From the NCBI RefSeq assembly GCF_016679925.1, contig NZ_JAEQBW010000001.1, forward strand, positions 1,240,001 through 1,304,000: a stretch of DNA of 64,000 nt, written 5' to 3'. This DNA is from Marivirga aurantiaca. Its GTDB lineage: Bacteria; Bacteroidota; Bacteroidia; Cytophagales; Cyclobacteriaceae. A program made the position numbers and the translations under genes. Position 1 is the first letter of the stretch; each line of letters starts with the position of its first letter. Shown in pieces: positions 45,811-53,363 of this stretch. The notes beneath the pieces are model-generated. The model had not been told where the DNA came from, searched no databases, and saw only the letters and a program-made list of their open reading frames with translations.

Positions 45811-46119
45811 TTAATATCCTAATAGTGTAGGTGAAAAAGTAAATCATTTTAATCATTGACCACAGCCAGACTGTCTGTGCTTTGGCTGACTGACTTAATT
45901 CTATTAATGAAAAATGAATATAAAATACGAAGCATAGCTGCATGTATAGGAATATTAGTGATTTTAGCATAGTGGCTAGAGAGAAAGTTGGTTGTAGTTT
46001 AGATTCCACAGTGGAAAATACCATATTAATAAACCAAAACATTCCAATTTAGACGGTTCAAGCCCACTATCTTTTCTATCTTTGTAAAAATTATTTATCA
46101 CAATAATCTTATATAGTTT
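45811..46119. other. Degraded RHS upstream region and dehydrogenase promoter
   Basis: 309 bp. The left part may be further decayed RHS sequence (minus-strand frame YFFTYTIRILKM could match the RHS GY-FTY strand), but I cannot prove it. The right end holds the promoter of the 3-hydroxyacyl-CoA dehydrogenase gene. Confidence 0.4.
46077..46084 (+). promoter_or_regulatory. -7 element TATCTTTG of the dehydrogenase gene
   Basis: Exact TAnnTTTG 35 bp upstream of the ATG at 46120. A TTCA around 46057-46060 could be a weak -33 element at normal spacing. Confidence 0.55.
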
Positions 46120-47010
46120 ATGAAAAATATAGCAGTGATTGGTTCAGGTACCATGGGCAATGGAATTGCACACGTTTTTGCACAAAATGGTTATCAGGTA
46201 GCTTTAATTGATATCAATAAAGAAGCCTTAAGCAAAGCCATGGCTACCATTGAAAAAAACCTTGACCGTCAGGTGAAGAAGGAGCTTATTGATGAAGCTA
46301 AGAAAGCAGATACCCTGAAAAATATTACTACTTATTCTAACATGAAAGAGGGTGCTGCCCTGGCTGATTTAGTGGTTGAAGCCGCTACTGAAAGAGTAGA
46401 CCTTAAATTAAATATATTTAAGGAGCTGGATGCAATTTGTGGAGACAATACCATCTTTGCTTCTAACACAAGTTCAATTTCCATCACCAAAATTGCCTCA
46501 GTAACTAACAGGCCTGAGAAAGTAATCGGCATGCACTTTATGAATCCGGTGCCGGTCATGAAATTAGTGGAAGTGATCCGTGGCTACAGCACTTCGGATG
46601 AAGTAACAGCAAAAGTGATGGAGCTATCCAAAAAGCTTGGTAAAATACCTGAAGAGGTAAATGATTACCCGGGTTTCATTGCTAATCGTATTCTGATGCC
46701 TATGATCAATGAAGCCATCTACAGTTTGTTTGAAGGTGTAGCAGGTGTTTCGGAAATTGATTCTATTATGAAATTGGGAATGGCACATCCAATGGGTCCT
46801 TTGCAACTGGCTGATTTCATTGGTCTGGATGTTTGCTTAAGTATCCTCAATGTATTGCAGGACGGATTAGGTGATCCTAAATACAGAGCTTGTCCTTTAT
46901 TGATAAACATGGTGCAGGCAGGTAAACTAGGAGCGAAATCCGGTGAAGGTTTCTACACCTACGGGCATGGCACCAAAGATTTAATTGTAGCCGATCGTTT
47001 TAAAAAATAA
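46120..47010 (+). CDS. 3-hydroxybutyryl/3-hydroxyacyl-CoA dehydrogenase
   Basis: 296 residues. NAD-binding Rossmann start IAVIGSGTMGNGIAHVFAQN (GxGxxG), ALIDINKEAL, the catalytic region SNTSSISITKIA and HFMNPVPVMKLVEVI (His of HFMNP pairs with Glu), then NDYPGFIANRILMPMINEA, and the helical C-terminal domain (GVAGVSEIDSIMKLGMAHPM). It oxidises (S)-3-hydroxyacyl-CoA with NAD in fatty-acid oxidation or butyrate/PHB-type metabolism. The TAA stop overlaps the next gene's ATG by one base. Confidence 0.93.
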   Translation: MKNIAVIGSGTMGNGIAHVFAQNGYQVALIDINKEALSKAMATIEKNLDRQVKKELIDEAKKADTLKNITTYSNMKEGAALADLVVEAATERVDLKLNIFKELDAICGDNTIFASNTSSISITKIASVTNRPEKVIGMHFMNPVPVMKLVEVIRGYSTSDEVTAKVMELSKKLGKIPEEVNDYPGFIANRILMPMINEAIYSLFEGVAGVSEIDSIMKLGMAHPMGPLQLADFIGLDVCLSILNVLQDGLGDPKYRACPLLINMVQAGKLGAKSGEGFYTYGHGTKDLIVADRFKK

Positions 47011-47243
47011 TGGAAGGACTGAATCCTGAAATTTTAAAAGATTTAGTAAGAGTAAAGATGCCCTTTGGTAAATATAAGGGCTCTTTACTTTGTAATTTAC
47101 CTGTCTCTTATCTGGAGTGGTTTAAACGAAAAGATGGTTTTCCTGCAGGTAAATTAGGCATGCAACTGGAAACTTTGTGGGTGATTAAAACCAATGGATT
47201 AGAAGAATTATTGAATCCTTTAAGAAATGGGTTAAGGAGATAA
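47010..47243 (+). CDS. DUF3820 family protein
   Basis: 77 residues, start overlapping the dehydrogenase stop (TAATG). The MPFGKYKGSLLCNLPVSYLEW motif (MPFGKYKG, then LP..YLEWF) and GFPAGKLG are the DUF3820 signature. Small cytosolic protein, function unknown; the tight overlap with a metabolic gene suggests co-expression. Confidence 0.85.
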   Translation: MEGLNPEILKDLVRVKMPFGKYKGSLLCNLPVSYLEWFKRKDGFPAGKLGMQLETLWVIKTNGLEELLNPLRNGLRR

Positions 47244-47262
47244 AGCCAGCTACTACTCATTA

Positions 47263-47359
47263 GGTCAGACCGCAGGTCAGTACCGGGCTTTGCTTTTACT
47301 GGTTATTGCGAGCATGCTATTCCGTGACAACGGAATTCATGTGAAGCAATCTGTTGGCT
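47263..47359. repeat. Intergenic palindromic repeat, copy A (97 bp)
   Basis: Begins GGTCAGACC, contains TTATTGCGAGCATGCTATTC and ends AAGCAATCTGTTGGCT. Same length as copy C at 62471-62567, about 89 of 97 identical by eye. Palindromic core: ATTGC...GCAAT, CATG...CATG and ATTCCG...CGGAAT nested. It belongs to the widespread TTGCGAG-type palindromes of bacteria. Confidence 0.75.
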
Positions 47360-47570
47360 ATTAACTAATTTACCAATTGTCAACCGAGCTCGTTACCCTT
47401 AAAAAAAGATTGCTTCACCGCCTTATCGTTCATACTGGCTATAGAATACCCGAAAGCGGATTCGCAATAACCATTCTAATCTTATTCTTTTGAAATATCA
47501 CGACTGAGAAACAACATGTCTGACCTTTTCAAGGTTCACATGGCCTAATAGCTCAAGCTTTACTCCTGCT

Positions 47571-47629
47571 GGTAATTGCGAGCATGTTATTCCGTGGGAG
47601 CGGAATACATGTGAAGCAATCTGTTGGTT
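47571..47629. repeat. Intergenic palindromic repeat, copy B
   Basis: Core half only: AATTGCGAGCATGTTATTCC then AAGCAATCTGTTGG. The flanking GGTCAGTACCGG part of copies A and C is missing or altered. Confidence 0.65.
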
Positions 47630-47832
47630 ATCAACTATGACCACAGCCTAATTCATTAGGATACGCTATATGAATTAGCACCTTGTTTGCCCTCGTCTTG
47701 TGTCTTCACAAGCCAGCAGGAAGAGCCTAAAAGAGGAATTGATAAAGTTTTGCCACACTTCGCTCTTAAGGATGTTCTAATGTTAATTTTCTAAATATCA
47801 CGACTGAGTGCTGTATTGATGCCGTAGAATCA

Positions 47833-48252
47833 TCATACCTTCTTTATCCTCTGAATATAAATAGCCGGAATCAGCAGCAACATCAATGTTGGATTAATAA
47901 TTAATCTGTGAATGAAAGAAATATAGGTATGGTTAATATTAAATTCAAACCTGAGCAGGAAGTACGGAATCAAAAGAAAGAAGAAGCCAAACAACTCCAC
48001 TGCAAAGCCGAATTTCACATATTTTTTATCATAAAAGATCGCGAAAATCATCAATAACATCAGGTTATCATTTAACAAAAACCTGATAGTTCTGTTGAAG
48101 ATGAACCTTTGATTTGAATTGAGTTCCGCAGATAGCAAACTACTATAGTCGAAGTGTTGCCCAATGAAAATAATTCCCAGGCAAACCATACTCAGGATGA
48201 TTAAGGAAATCCTCAGTGGCCGATCCGGTTGCAAGAGTGTTTTATTTGCCAT
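47833..48252 (-). CDS. Exosortase F system-associated membrane protein
   Basis: 139 residues with three or four membrane helices (LIILSMVCLGIIFIG, LMLLMIFAIFYDKK, LFGFFFLLIPYFLL, LMLLLIPAIYIQ) and the polar segment NSNQRFIFNRTIRFLLNDN, characteristic of the exosortase-F-associated family. It overlaps the exosortase gene by 11 bp and closes the operon. The function is unknown, but the constant pairing with XrtF implies a joint role at the inner membrane. Confidence 0.85.
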   Translation of the reverse strand: MANKTLLQPDRPLRISLIILSMVCLGIIFIGQHFDYSSLLSAELNSNQRFIFNRTIRFLLNDNLMLLMIFAIFYDKKYVKFGFAVELFGFFFLLIPYFLLRFEFNINHTYISFIHRLIINPTLMLLLIPAIYIQRIKKV

Positions 48253-48766
48253 TGACCTTAAATATCCAAAGTGCCCAAGAAAGGAAAACTGCTATATAAA
48301 TAAAGGCTGTGAAAAGGTATTTATGACTGAAGTATAAAAAAGAAGGCATAGAAATGGTTACATGATAGAGTAAAATGATTCTTCCCAGATTAAAGAAATG
48401 GATAGTAAGCAAACCTGCCGGAATAAACCATAACATTTTCATGGAAATACGACCATAGGCTATCATAAACGAAATAAATATAATCATTACATTCAACCCA
48501 TTGCAACCTTCATAGACTGACAAAATAGGATGATCCCCCCTAAAGATGTAGATACTTTTCAAATCCTCCTTTGGGCCGGTACTGATGTCTTGGTTATACC
48601 ATGATAAAACCTCAGCTGTTTGCTCCGTCACCCATTTTGTCATTGGGTCAGCCTCTCCTTTATAAGCCTCAAGATAGAAGCCATATAAAACATTAAGAAT
48701 TAAATAAAGACCAATAAATTTGGCTAAAAATAAAATAGAAGGTCTGAAATCCTGATACAAACTCAC
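48242..48766 (-). CDS. xrtF: Exosortase family protein XrtF
   Basis: 174 residues, multi-pass. Exosortase active-site residues are visible: Cys88 in VYEGCNGLNVMIIF, Arg129 in FFNLGRIILLY, His148 in YFSHKYLF. Exosortases are membrane transpeptidases that cut C-terminal sorting signals and hand the protein to the surface, often onto glycans. XrtF is the short form of Cytophaga/Flavobacteria. The start is GTG, overlapping the preceding acyltransferase stop (GTGA). No PEP-CTERM-like or other obvious target is in the window. Confidence 0.9.
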   Translation of the reverse strand: MSLYQDFRPSILFLAKFIGLYLILNVLYGFYLEAYKGEADPMTKWVTEQTAEVLSWYNQDISTGPKEDLKSIYIFRGDHPILSVYEGCNGLNVMIIFISFMIAYGRISMKMLWFIPAGLLTIHFFNLGRIILLYHVTISMPSFLYFSHKYLFTAFIYIAVFLSWALWIFKVNGK

Positions 48767-49392
48767 TTTTTGACGGGTTTAGCGGGTACTCCTATTGCCA
48801 CTTGCCTGGCCTCAAGGTTTTTGGTTAACACAGCCCCCGCACCCAATACAGAGGACTTGTCCATTCTAAGCCCATTCAGAATACTTGCCCCGCTACCCAC
48901 AAAAGACATTTCCTCTAACACTACATTACCTGCCAGATTGGCTCCAGGCATTACGGATACAAAATCATTCAGTTGACAATCATGGCCGATAGTGGCATTT
49001 AAGTTAACCACCACAAAGTTATCAATTCTTATATTAGTAGTAAGGTTGGCTCCTGCACAAATGATGCTGCCCTTTCCTATTGTCATCACATCATTTAAAA
49101 TGGCATAAGGAGAAATCAATGAGGCATATCTCACATTAGAGTTCGAAATTCTATCCACCATTTTTTTCCTGGTCTGCCCATTGCCAACAGCCACTGCTAT
49201 GGAAATATGGGAGTCCCACTTATTAAGTGTTTGGATATTCCCCAGGTAGTTCTTTCCAAACTCTTCTGACTTGTCCTCATCATCAAAATAGCCAAGAAAG
49301 TTATAAGAGTTATGCTTTTTGATCAGCTGCTGTATGATCAAATTAACTTCCCGGCCGAAACCTCCTGCCCCTAAAATAGCAATATCTGTCAT
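48763..49392 (-). CDS. NeuD/PglD-like sugar O/N-acyltransferase (second copy)
   Basis: 209 residues. N-terminal Rossmann-like part (MTDIAILGAGGFGREVNLII) followed by a left-handed beta helix of hexapeptide repeats; TIGHDCQLND carries the catalytic histidine pattern, and a final VLGAGAVLTKNLEARQVAIG closes the coil. Family members acetylate sugar nucleotides used for surface glycans. It overlaps both neighbours by 4 bp (ATGA and GTGA), pointing to one co-translated operon with xrtF. Confidence 0.87.
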   Translation of the reverse strand: MTDIAILGAGGFGREVNLIIQQLIKKHNSYNFLGYFDDEDKSEEFGKNYLGNIQTLNKWDSHISIAVAVGNGQTRKKMVDRISNSNVRYASLISPYAILNDVMTIGKGSIICAGANLTTNIRIDNFVVVNLNATIGHDCQLNDFVSVMPGANLAGNVVLEEMSFVGSGASILNGLRMDKSSVLGAGAVLTKNLEARQVAIGVPAKPVKK

Positions 49393-49991
49393 GGTTTTAT
49401 GCTTTTTATAATTTTTCCTGGATTGCCAACTACCAAAGAATAATCAGGTACATCTTCAGTAATGACTGCTCCAGCACCAATTACGCACCATTTCCCAATA
49501 GTAACCAATGGAATGGCCGTGGCTCCGGCTCCAAAAAGTGTACCCTCTCCTACCTTAACGCCACCACAAAGGGAAGAGTTTGGAGCGATATGTACAAAAT
49601 CTGCAATCTCACAATCGTGGTCAACACTTGCTGAGGTATTGATAATCACATGCTTGCCAATCCGTGTATCTGCATTGATTACCACACCGGGCATCACAAC
49701 AGACCCTACATTTATTTGTACTTTGGAGCCGATTATAGCATTATGATGGATTGCCGTATCAAATCGTGCTTTCAGCTTGTCAACCACTCTTTTTCGGGTT
49801 TTATTATCACCTATTGAAACGATACAATGTGCAGAAGAATCATTGAAAGTGTCAGTTTTACCCAATACAGGAATACCACTCAATTCTTTTTTAGACTCAT
49901 CTTCATCATAAAATCCTTTCACAACTTTCCCTTCTGAAAGCAGGATATCAACTATTACTTTTGCATGGCCACTGGCTCCAAATAAGTACAT
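49389..49991 (-). CDS. NeuD/PglD-like sugar O/N-acyltransferase (first copy)
   Basis: 200 residues with N-terminal MYLFGASGHAKVIVDIL (NeuD/PglD dinucleotide-like fold) and a beta helix containing SASVDHDCEIADFVHIAP (catalytic His in VDHDCEI) and CVIGAGAVITEDVPDYSLVV. It would acetylate an amino- or hydroxy-sugar nucleotide for surface polysaccharide. First gene of the overlapping xrtF operon; 76 bp from the OmpA gene. No glycosyltransferase is in the window. Confidence 0.88.
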   Translation of the reverse strand: MYLFGASGHAKVIVDILLSEGKVVKGFYDEDESKKELSGIPVLGKTDTFNDSSAHCIVSIGDNKTRKRVVDKLKARFDTAIHHNAIIGSKVQINVGSVVMPGVVINADTRIGKHVIINTSASVDHDCEIADFVHIAPNSSLCGGVKVGEGTLFGAGATAIPLVTIGKWCVIGAGAVITEDVPDYSLVVGNPGKIIKSIKP

Positions 49992-50067
49992 ATAATTAAT
50001 TTAGGATTTACTATTAATTCTTGATTCGGTAATCCAATCTTTATCTTCTAATTTAACGGCATTGACT

Positions 50068-52068
50068 TCAATCAAACACGATTTCAAATTCTACTCTTCG
50101 GTTTTTAGCCCTTCCCTCGGCTGTATCGTTGCTTTCAATAGGTTTCATTTCTCCATAACCCACTGCATCCAATCGTAAAATAGCAATGCCTTTATCCATG
50201 AGATATTTTTTGGTAGCTTGTGCCCTTTTGTGTGATAATATTAAATTCGCATCGTCATCTCCCTGATCATCAGTATGACCTGAAATTTTTAATTTATAAT
50301 CCACATTCTCCTGCATCACTTCCACAACTTTATCTAAAATAGGATAAGATTGTTCTCTGATGACATCCTTTGCCAGCTCAAATTCAATTCCTTCCAGGGC
50401 TTCTTTCAACACTTCTTTGGTTTCTTCTGTTATTTCCGGACAGCCATTATTCTCAGCTACACCAAAAAGCGTTGGACAATCATCTTCTATATCTATAATG
50501 CCATCTTCATCAGTATCTTTTGGCTGGGGCTTCTCCCAATCCATAGAGATTATTTTAATGGTAATTCTATCTGAGTAATCAATATCTGTTTTGATACTCG
50601 GTTTTATGGAATCATTGAAAGGGATGGACTCACCAGCTCCTTTTATCCTTAAACGATCTGAATGAACACCCTTGTTTTCAAAATACTGCCCTACAGCCTT
50701 GGCTCTATTATAGGAGAGCCTTTCATTTTCAGATGATAAGGGTAATTGCTGTGTATGCCCTATTATCTCAACTTGCATTTTCGGGTAGCTTTGTAATAGG
50801 GAAGCAAACCTGTCCAGTTCAAAATAAGCATCAGGCCGAAACATATCCGCATTATTCACAAAAGTAATGTGGTGCACAGGAATTTCACTTCCCTTTAGGA
50901 TGGGAATCAATTGAAGAGTTTCCTTCAATTCTTTGTATTCGTTCATATTACTCAAATCCTGATACTGTAAAAGGCCAATATATCCTTTCTTTACGGCCAT
51001 ATATTGATAAGTGAATCCTTTCGCCAATATATGGCTGAAACCTGTTTCAACATCTGAAACAATGCTTTCATTCTGTTTATAATCATTAATGTTAGTAAAA
51101 ACTACTTCAGCCTCCATTTTGGCACCATTAATGGAATAAACAACTTCCCCTGAAAGTAGTAATACAGGATCAGGCCTGAATTTATAAGGCAAGGTCATGG
51201 TATAAATATCCTTGGATCCGCCTACACTACCCTTAGTGGTTACAAAAAATGCATCTTCTCCTGAAGCATCAATGGTATAGTAGGCTTCAAATTCAGAAGA
51301 ATTCACTTCAGCCCCTAAATTCTCAGGTTTCGACCATTTCTGCCATGAATCATCCAATCGTTTGGAATAATAAATATCGCTGTTGCCATAACCTCCATGT
51401 CCATAGGAAGCAAAAAACAATGTTTTATTGTCAGCCGCCAGAAAAGGAGAAAATTCGGGTGAAGAAGAATTAATTTGTGGCCCCAGATTAACAGGTTTTG
51501 ACCAATTATATTCATCAATCTTAAAACTCACGTATAGATCCTGATCACCATAGCTGTTTTCCTGTTCAATAGCCAATAGCATCGATCGTTCATCATTGGC
51601 TATATAATAATCAATGTATTCATTCAAATTGTAAAATTCCTGAATATAAATCATTTCAGGATAACCCCAAAGATTACCTTTTTTCCTTGAAATAGAAGCC
51701 CCATCAAGCACATCCCCGTATTCATCATATCCGTTGATGACAAGCATGGAATGGCCATCTGTAGATACGGAACTCACTCCATTGGGATGTTTATCATTCA
51801 AAGGTTCCCCAATATTTCTTGCAGGTTGCCAACTGTTATTAAGCATTTGAGACATATATATATCCTGAGCATCTTTAGTACCTGCAAAATTTTCCGGGTA
51901 ATTTTGCCTGGCGAAAAACAAGGTTTTACCATCCGGTGAAATGATGGGCTTGGTTTCGTCATAAGAAGTATTGATGGCCGTGCCCAAATTTTTAGGTGTG
52001 GTATTCTGAGCCAGAGTTGTTAAAGGACTAAAAATCAGGAGTAGGATCAATTGGTAAAGTAGCTTCAT
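50068..52068 (-). CDS. PD40 / double-OmpA / TSP3 envelope protein
   Basis: 666 residues. Signal peptide about 1-20 (ending TTLAQ). PD40 propeller blades at 25-290 (DGKTLFFARQNYP, DNKTLFFASYGHGGYGNSD). A first OmpA-like domain at about 405-505 (QVEIIGHTQQLPLS, SYNRAKAVGQYFENKG) and, after a TSP3 calcium-type repeat (DTDEDGIIDIEDDCPTL, then NNGCPEI), a second OmpA domain at about 555-665 (LKISGHTDDQGDDDANLILS, ending KNRRVEFEIVF). Two peptidoglycan-binding domains in one chain are unusual. It stands 76 bp ahead of the xrtF operon on the same strand. Confidence 0.88.
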   Translation of the reverse strand: MKLLYQLILLLIFSPLTTLAQNTTPKNLGTAINTSYDETKPIISPDGKTLFFARQNYPENFAGTKDAQDIYMSQMLNNSWQPARNIGEPLNDKHPNGVSSVSTDGHSMLVINGYDEYGDVLDGASISRKKGNLWGYPEMIYIQEFYNLNEYIDYYIANDERSMLLAIEQENSYGDQDLYVSFKIDEYNWSKPVNLGPQINSSSPEFSPFLAADNKTLFFASYGHGGYGNSDIYYSKRLDDSWQKWSKPENLGAEVNSSEFEAYYTIDASGEDAFFVTTKGSVGGSKDIYTMTLPYKFRPDPVLLLSGEVVYSINGAKMEAEVVFTNINDYKQNESIVSDVETGFSHILAKGFTYQYMAVKKGYIGLLQYQDLSNMNEYKELKETLQLIPILKGSEIPVHHITFVNNADMFRPDAYFELDRFASLLQSYPKMQVEIIGHTQQLPLSSENERLSYNRAKAVGQYFENKGVHSDRLRIKGAGESIPFNDSIKPSIKTDIDYSDRITIKIISMDWEKPQPKDTDEDGIIDIEDDCPTLFGVAENNGCPEITEETKEVLKEALEGIEFELAKDVIREQSYPILDKVVEVMQENVDYKLKISGHTDDQGDDDANLILSHKRAQATKKYLMDKGIAILRLDAVGYGEMKPIESNDTAEGRAKNRRVEFEIVFD

Positions 52069-52166
52069 CGTCAGGTTGTGAGTTTTAGCACGCTAAATAA
52101 ATCATTTTATCATTCAATAGGAAATAATAATAATTTGTATGTCAAAATCCTTGAATGAAAATCCAT

Positions 52167-53363
52167 TTAAAAACTACCATCCAGGATGTTTTGATGAACC
52201 AATTCTTTGATAATTAATTCTGTCATTTCACTTTTGAATTTAAATTCATCCCGTATGTCCATTACATAAGCTTTTACTTTCATTTTATAATAAGTGTGAT
52301 TGTTGTTCACCTCATTAATAAACAGAATGGTGATGGGTTTCTCCAAATAAATATATTTGGAAACAGTGGCTGCCTGGGTGGCAATTTTTCTTACTGCAAT
52401 TGTATCAACAGTGATGGGTAGAAAAATTTCGGCTACTACCTGGCAATTGGGCTCTCCACTATTGGAGTTTGACAATGAGCTATTCATCATGACTGCATTA
52501 GGTACGGCCACTAAAGAATCATCAGGTGTAACAATCCTGGTGGAGCGAAGTCCAATCTCAACCACCTCACCATAATATTTGTCTATTTCAATTTTGTCGC
52601 CCGATACAAATGGCCTGTCCAACAGAATCACGATTCCACCAAAAATATTCTTCAGGATATCCTGGGAGGCGAATCCTACTGCCACCCCTATGGAAGCTGA
52701 AAAAGCCAACATAGTTGCAGCTGTGGGTTGAAAAATCACCATGATAATCAACGTAAGAATAATCACCCAGCCTATAATTTTTACAATCGGAATAGAACCT
52801 TTAAAGGCAATTCGATAGGTTGTGCTTCGCTCAGCAAGTGCATTTAGTATGAAAGTGACCACGCGGATAGCAAAATAGCCTATCAACAGGAGCACCATTG
52901 AGTAAAAGATATTATTTCCTGTTAAGATTTTTTTTAAATCACTCTCTTCATCCTCTGCTTCTTCTTCCAACTTCTTATCCAGTTCTGCTATGAGTGTATC
53001 TAATTTTTGAATCGAGGAGTCTTTCGGTTTTTTATCAAAAAAGATACTGTCCAGTTTAGAACGCTTATCTGTTTTCTCAGAAGTTTTAATGGGAGCTTTC
53101 TGTTTGGCAATGGGAATGACAGCCGGAACAATGGGTGATTTTTGGACGCTATCCATTTTTCTCCTGGCATCAGGGTTAATTTTCTCTTTTTTAACTTTTG
53201 TGCTATCCTGGACAGTGCTGGTAGTATCCTGAACGGGAGTTATTGTATCACTAGATACATTTGCAGTGTCCTGTGCATGCGTCATGGAAATACTTCCCAT
53301 TAAAAGGAAAAACACCATCCATTTTTTAAGAAAAACCTTCATTTTGCTGTAGTCAGTCATCAT
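52167..53363 (-). CDS. MscS family mechanosensitive channel
   Basis: 398 residues from the first ATG; the ATG at 53342 (MKVFLKKWMVFFLLMGSISM) gives a cleaner signal peptide ending THAQ. A Ser/Thr/Lys-rich N-terminal linker and short coiled coil (LIAELDKKLEEEAEDEESDL) precede three membrane helices, the pore helix TM3 (AATMLAFSASIGVAVGFASQ) and the MscS beta domain (GGIVILLDRPFVSGDKIEI). It releases solutes on hypo-osmotic shock. The upstream NTPase-like gene ends on the first base of this start (1-bp overlap), so they are coupled. Confidence 0.9.
   Translation of the reverse strand: MMTDYSKMKVFLKKWMVFFLLMGSISMTHAQDTANVSSDTITPVQDTTSTVQDSTKVKKEKINPDARRKMDSVQKSPIVPAVIPIAKQKAPIKTSEKTDKRSKLDSIFFDKKPKDSSIQKLDTLIAELDKKLEEEAEDEESDLKKILTGNNIFYSMVLLLIGYFAIRVVTFILNALAERSTTYRIAFKGSIPIVKIIGWVIILTLIIMVIFQPTAATMLAFSASIGVAVGFASQDILKNIFGGIVILLDRPFVSGDKIEIDKYYGEVVEIGLRSTRIVTPDDSLVAVPNAVMMNSSLSNSNSGEPNCQVVAEIFLPITVDTIAVRKIATQAATVSKYIYLEKPITILFINEVNNNHTYYKMKVKAYVMDIRDEFKFKSEMTELIIKELVHQNILDGSF

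Larger units (their letters stand above)
47244..47832. repeat. Tandem pair of long palindromic repeats
   Basis: 589 bp without a gene. Two units follow each other: each starts with a TTGCGAGCAT...AAGCAATCTGTTGG hairpin (47302 and 47572) and ends with AAATATCACGACTGAG (47493-47508 and 47793-47808), giving a period of 270 to 300 bp with an indel between. In unit 1 the inner part is also an inverted repeat of its own (GATTGCTTC and TTCGCAATAACC at 47410 and 47459). Confidence 0.7.

Noticed and set aside
45794-46042. Minus-strand open frame of 82 codons beside the RHS remnant
   Set aside because: Translation is a mix of hydrophobic residues without RHS-repeat motifs, and it may be partly a decayed RHS reading frame; not supported as a gene.
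47244-47832. CRISPR-like array or insertion sequence
   Set aside because: Only two units, spaced about 300 bp, with no short regular spacers and no transposase frame; simple palindromic repeats explain it.
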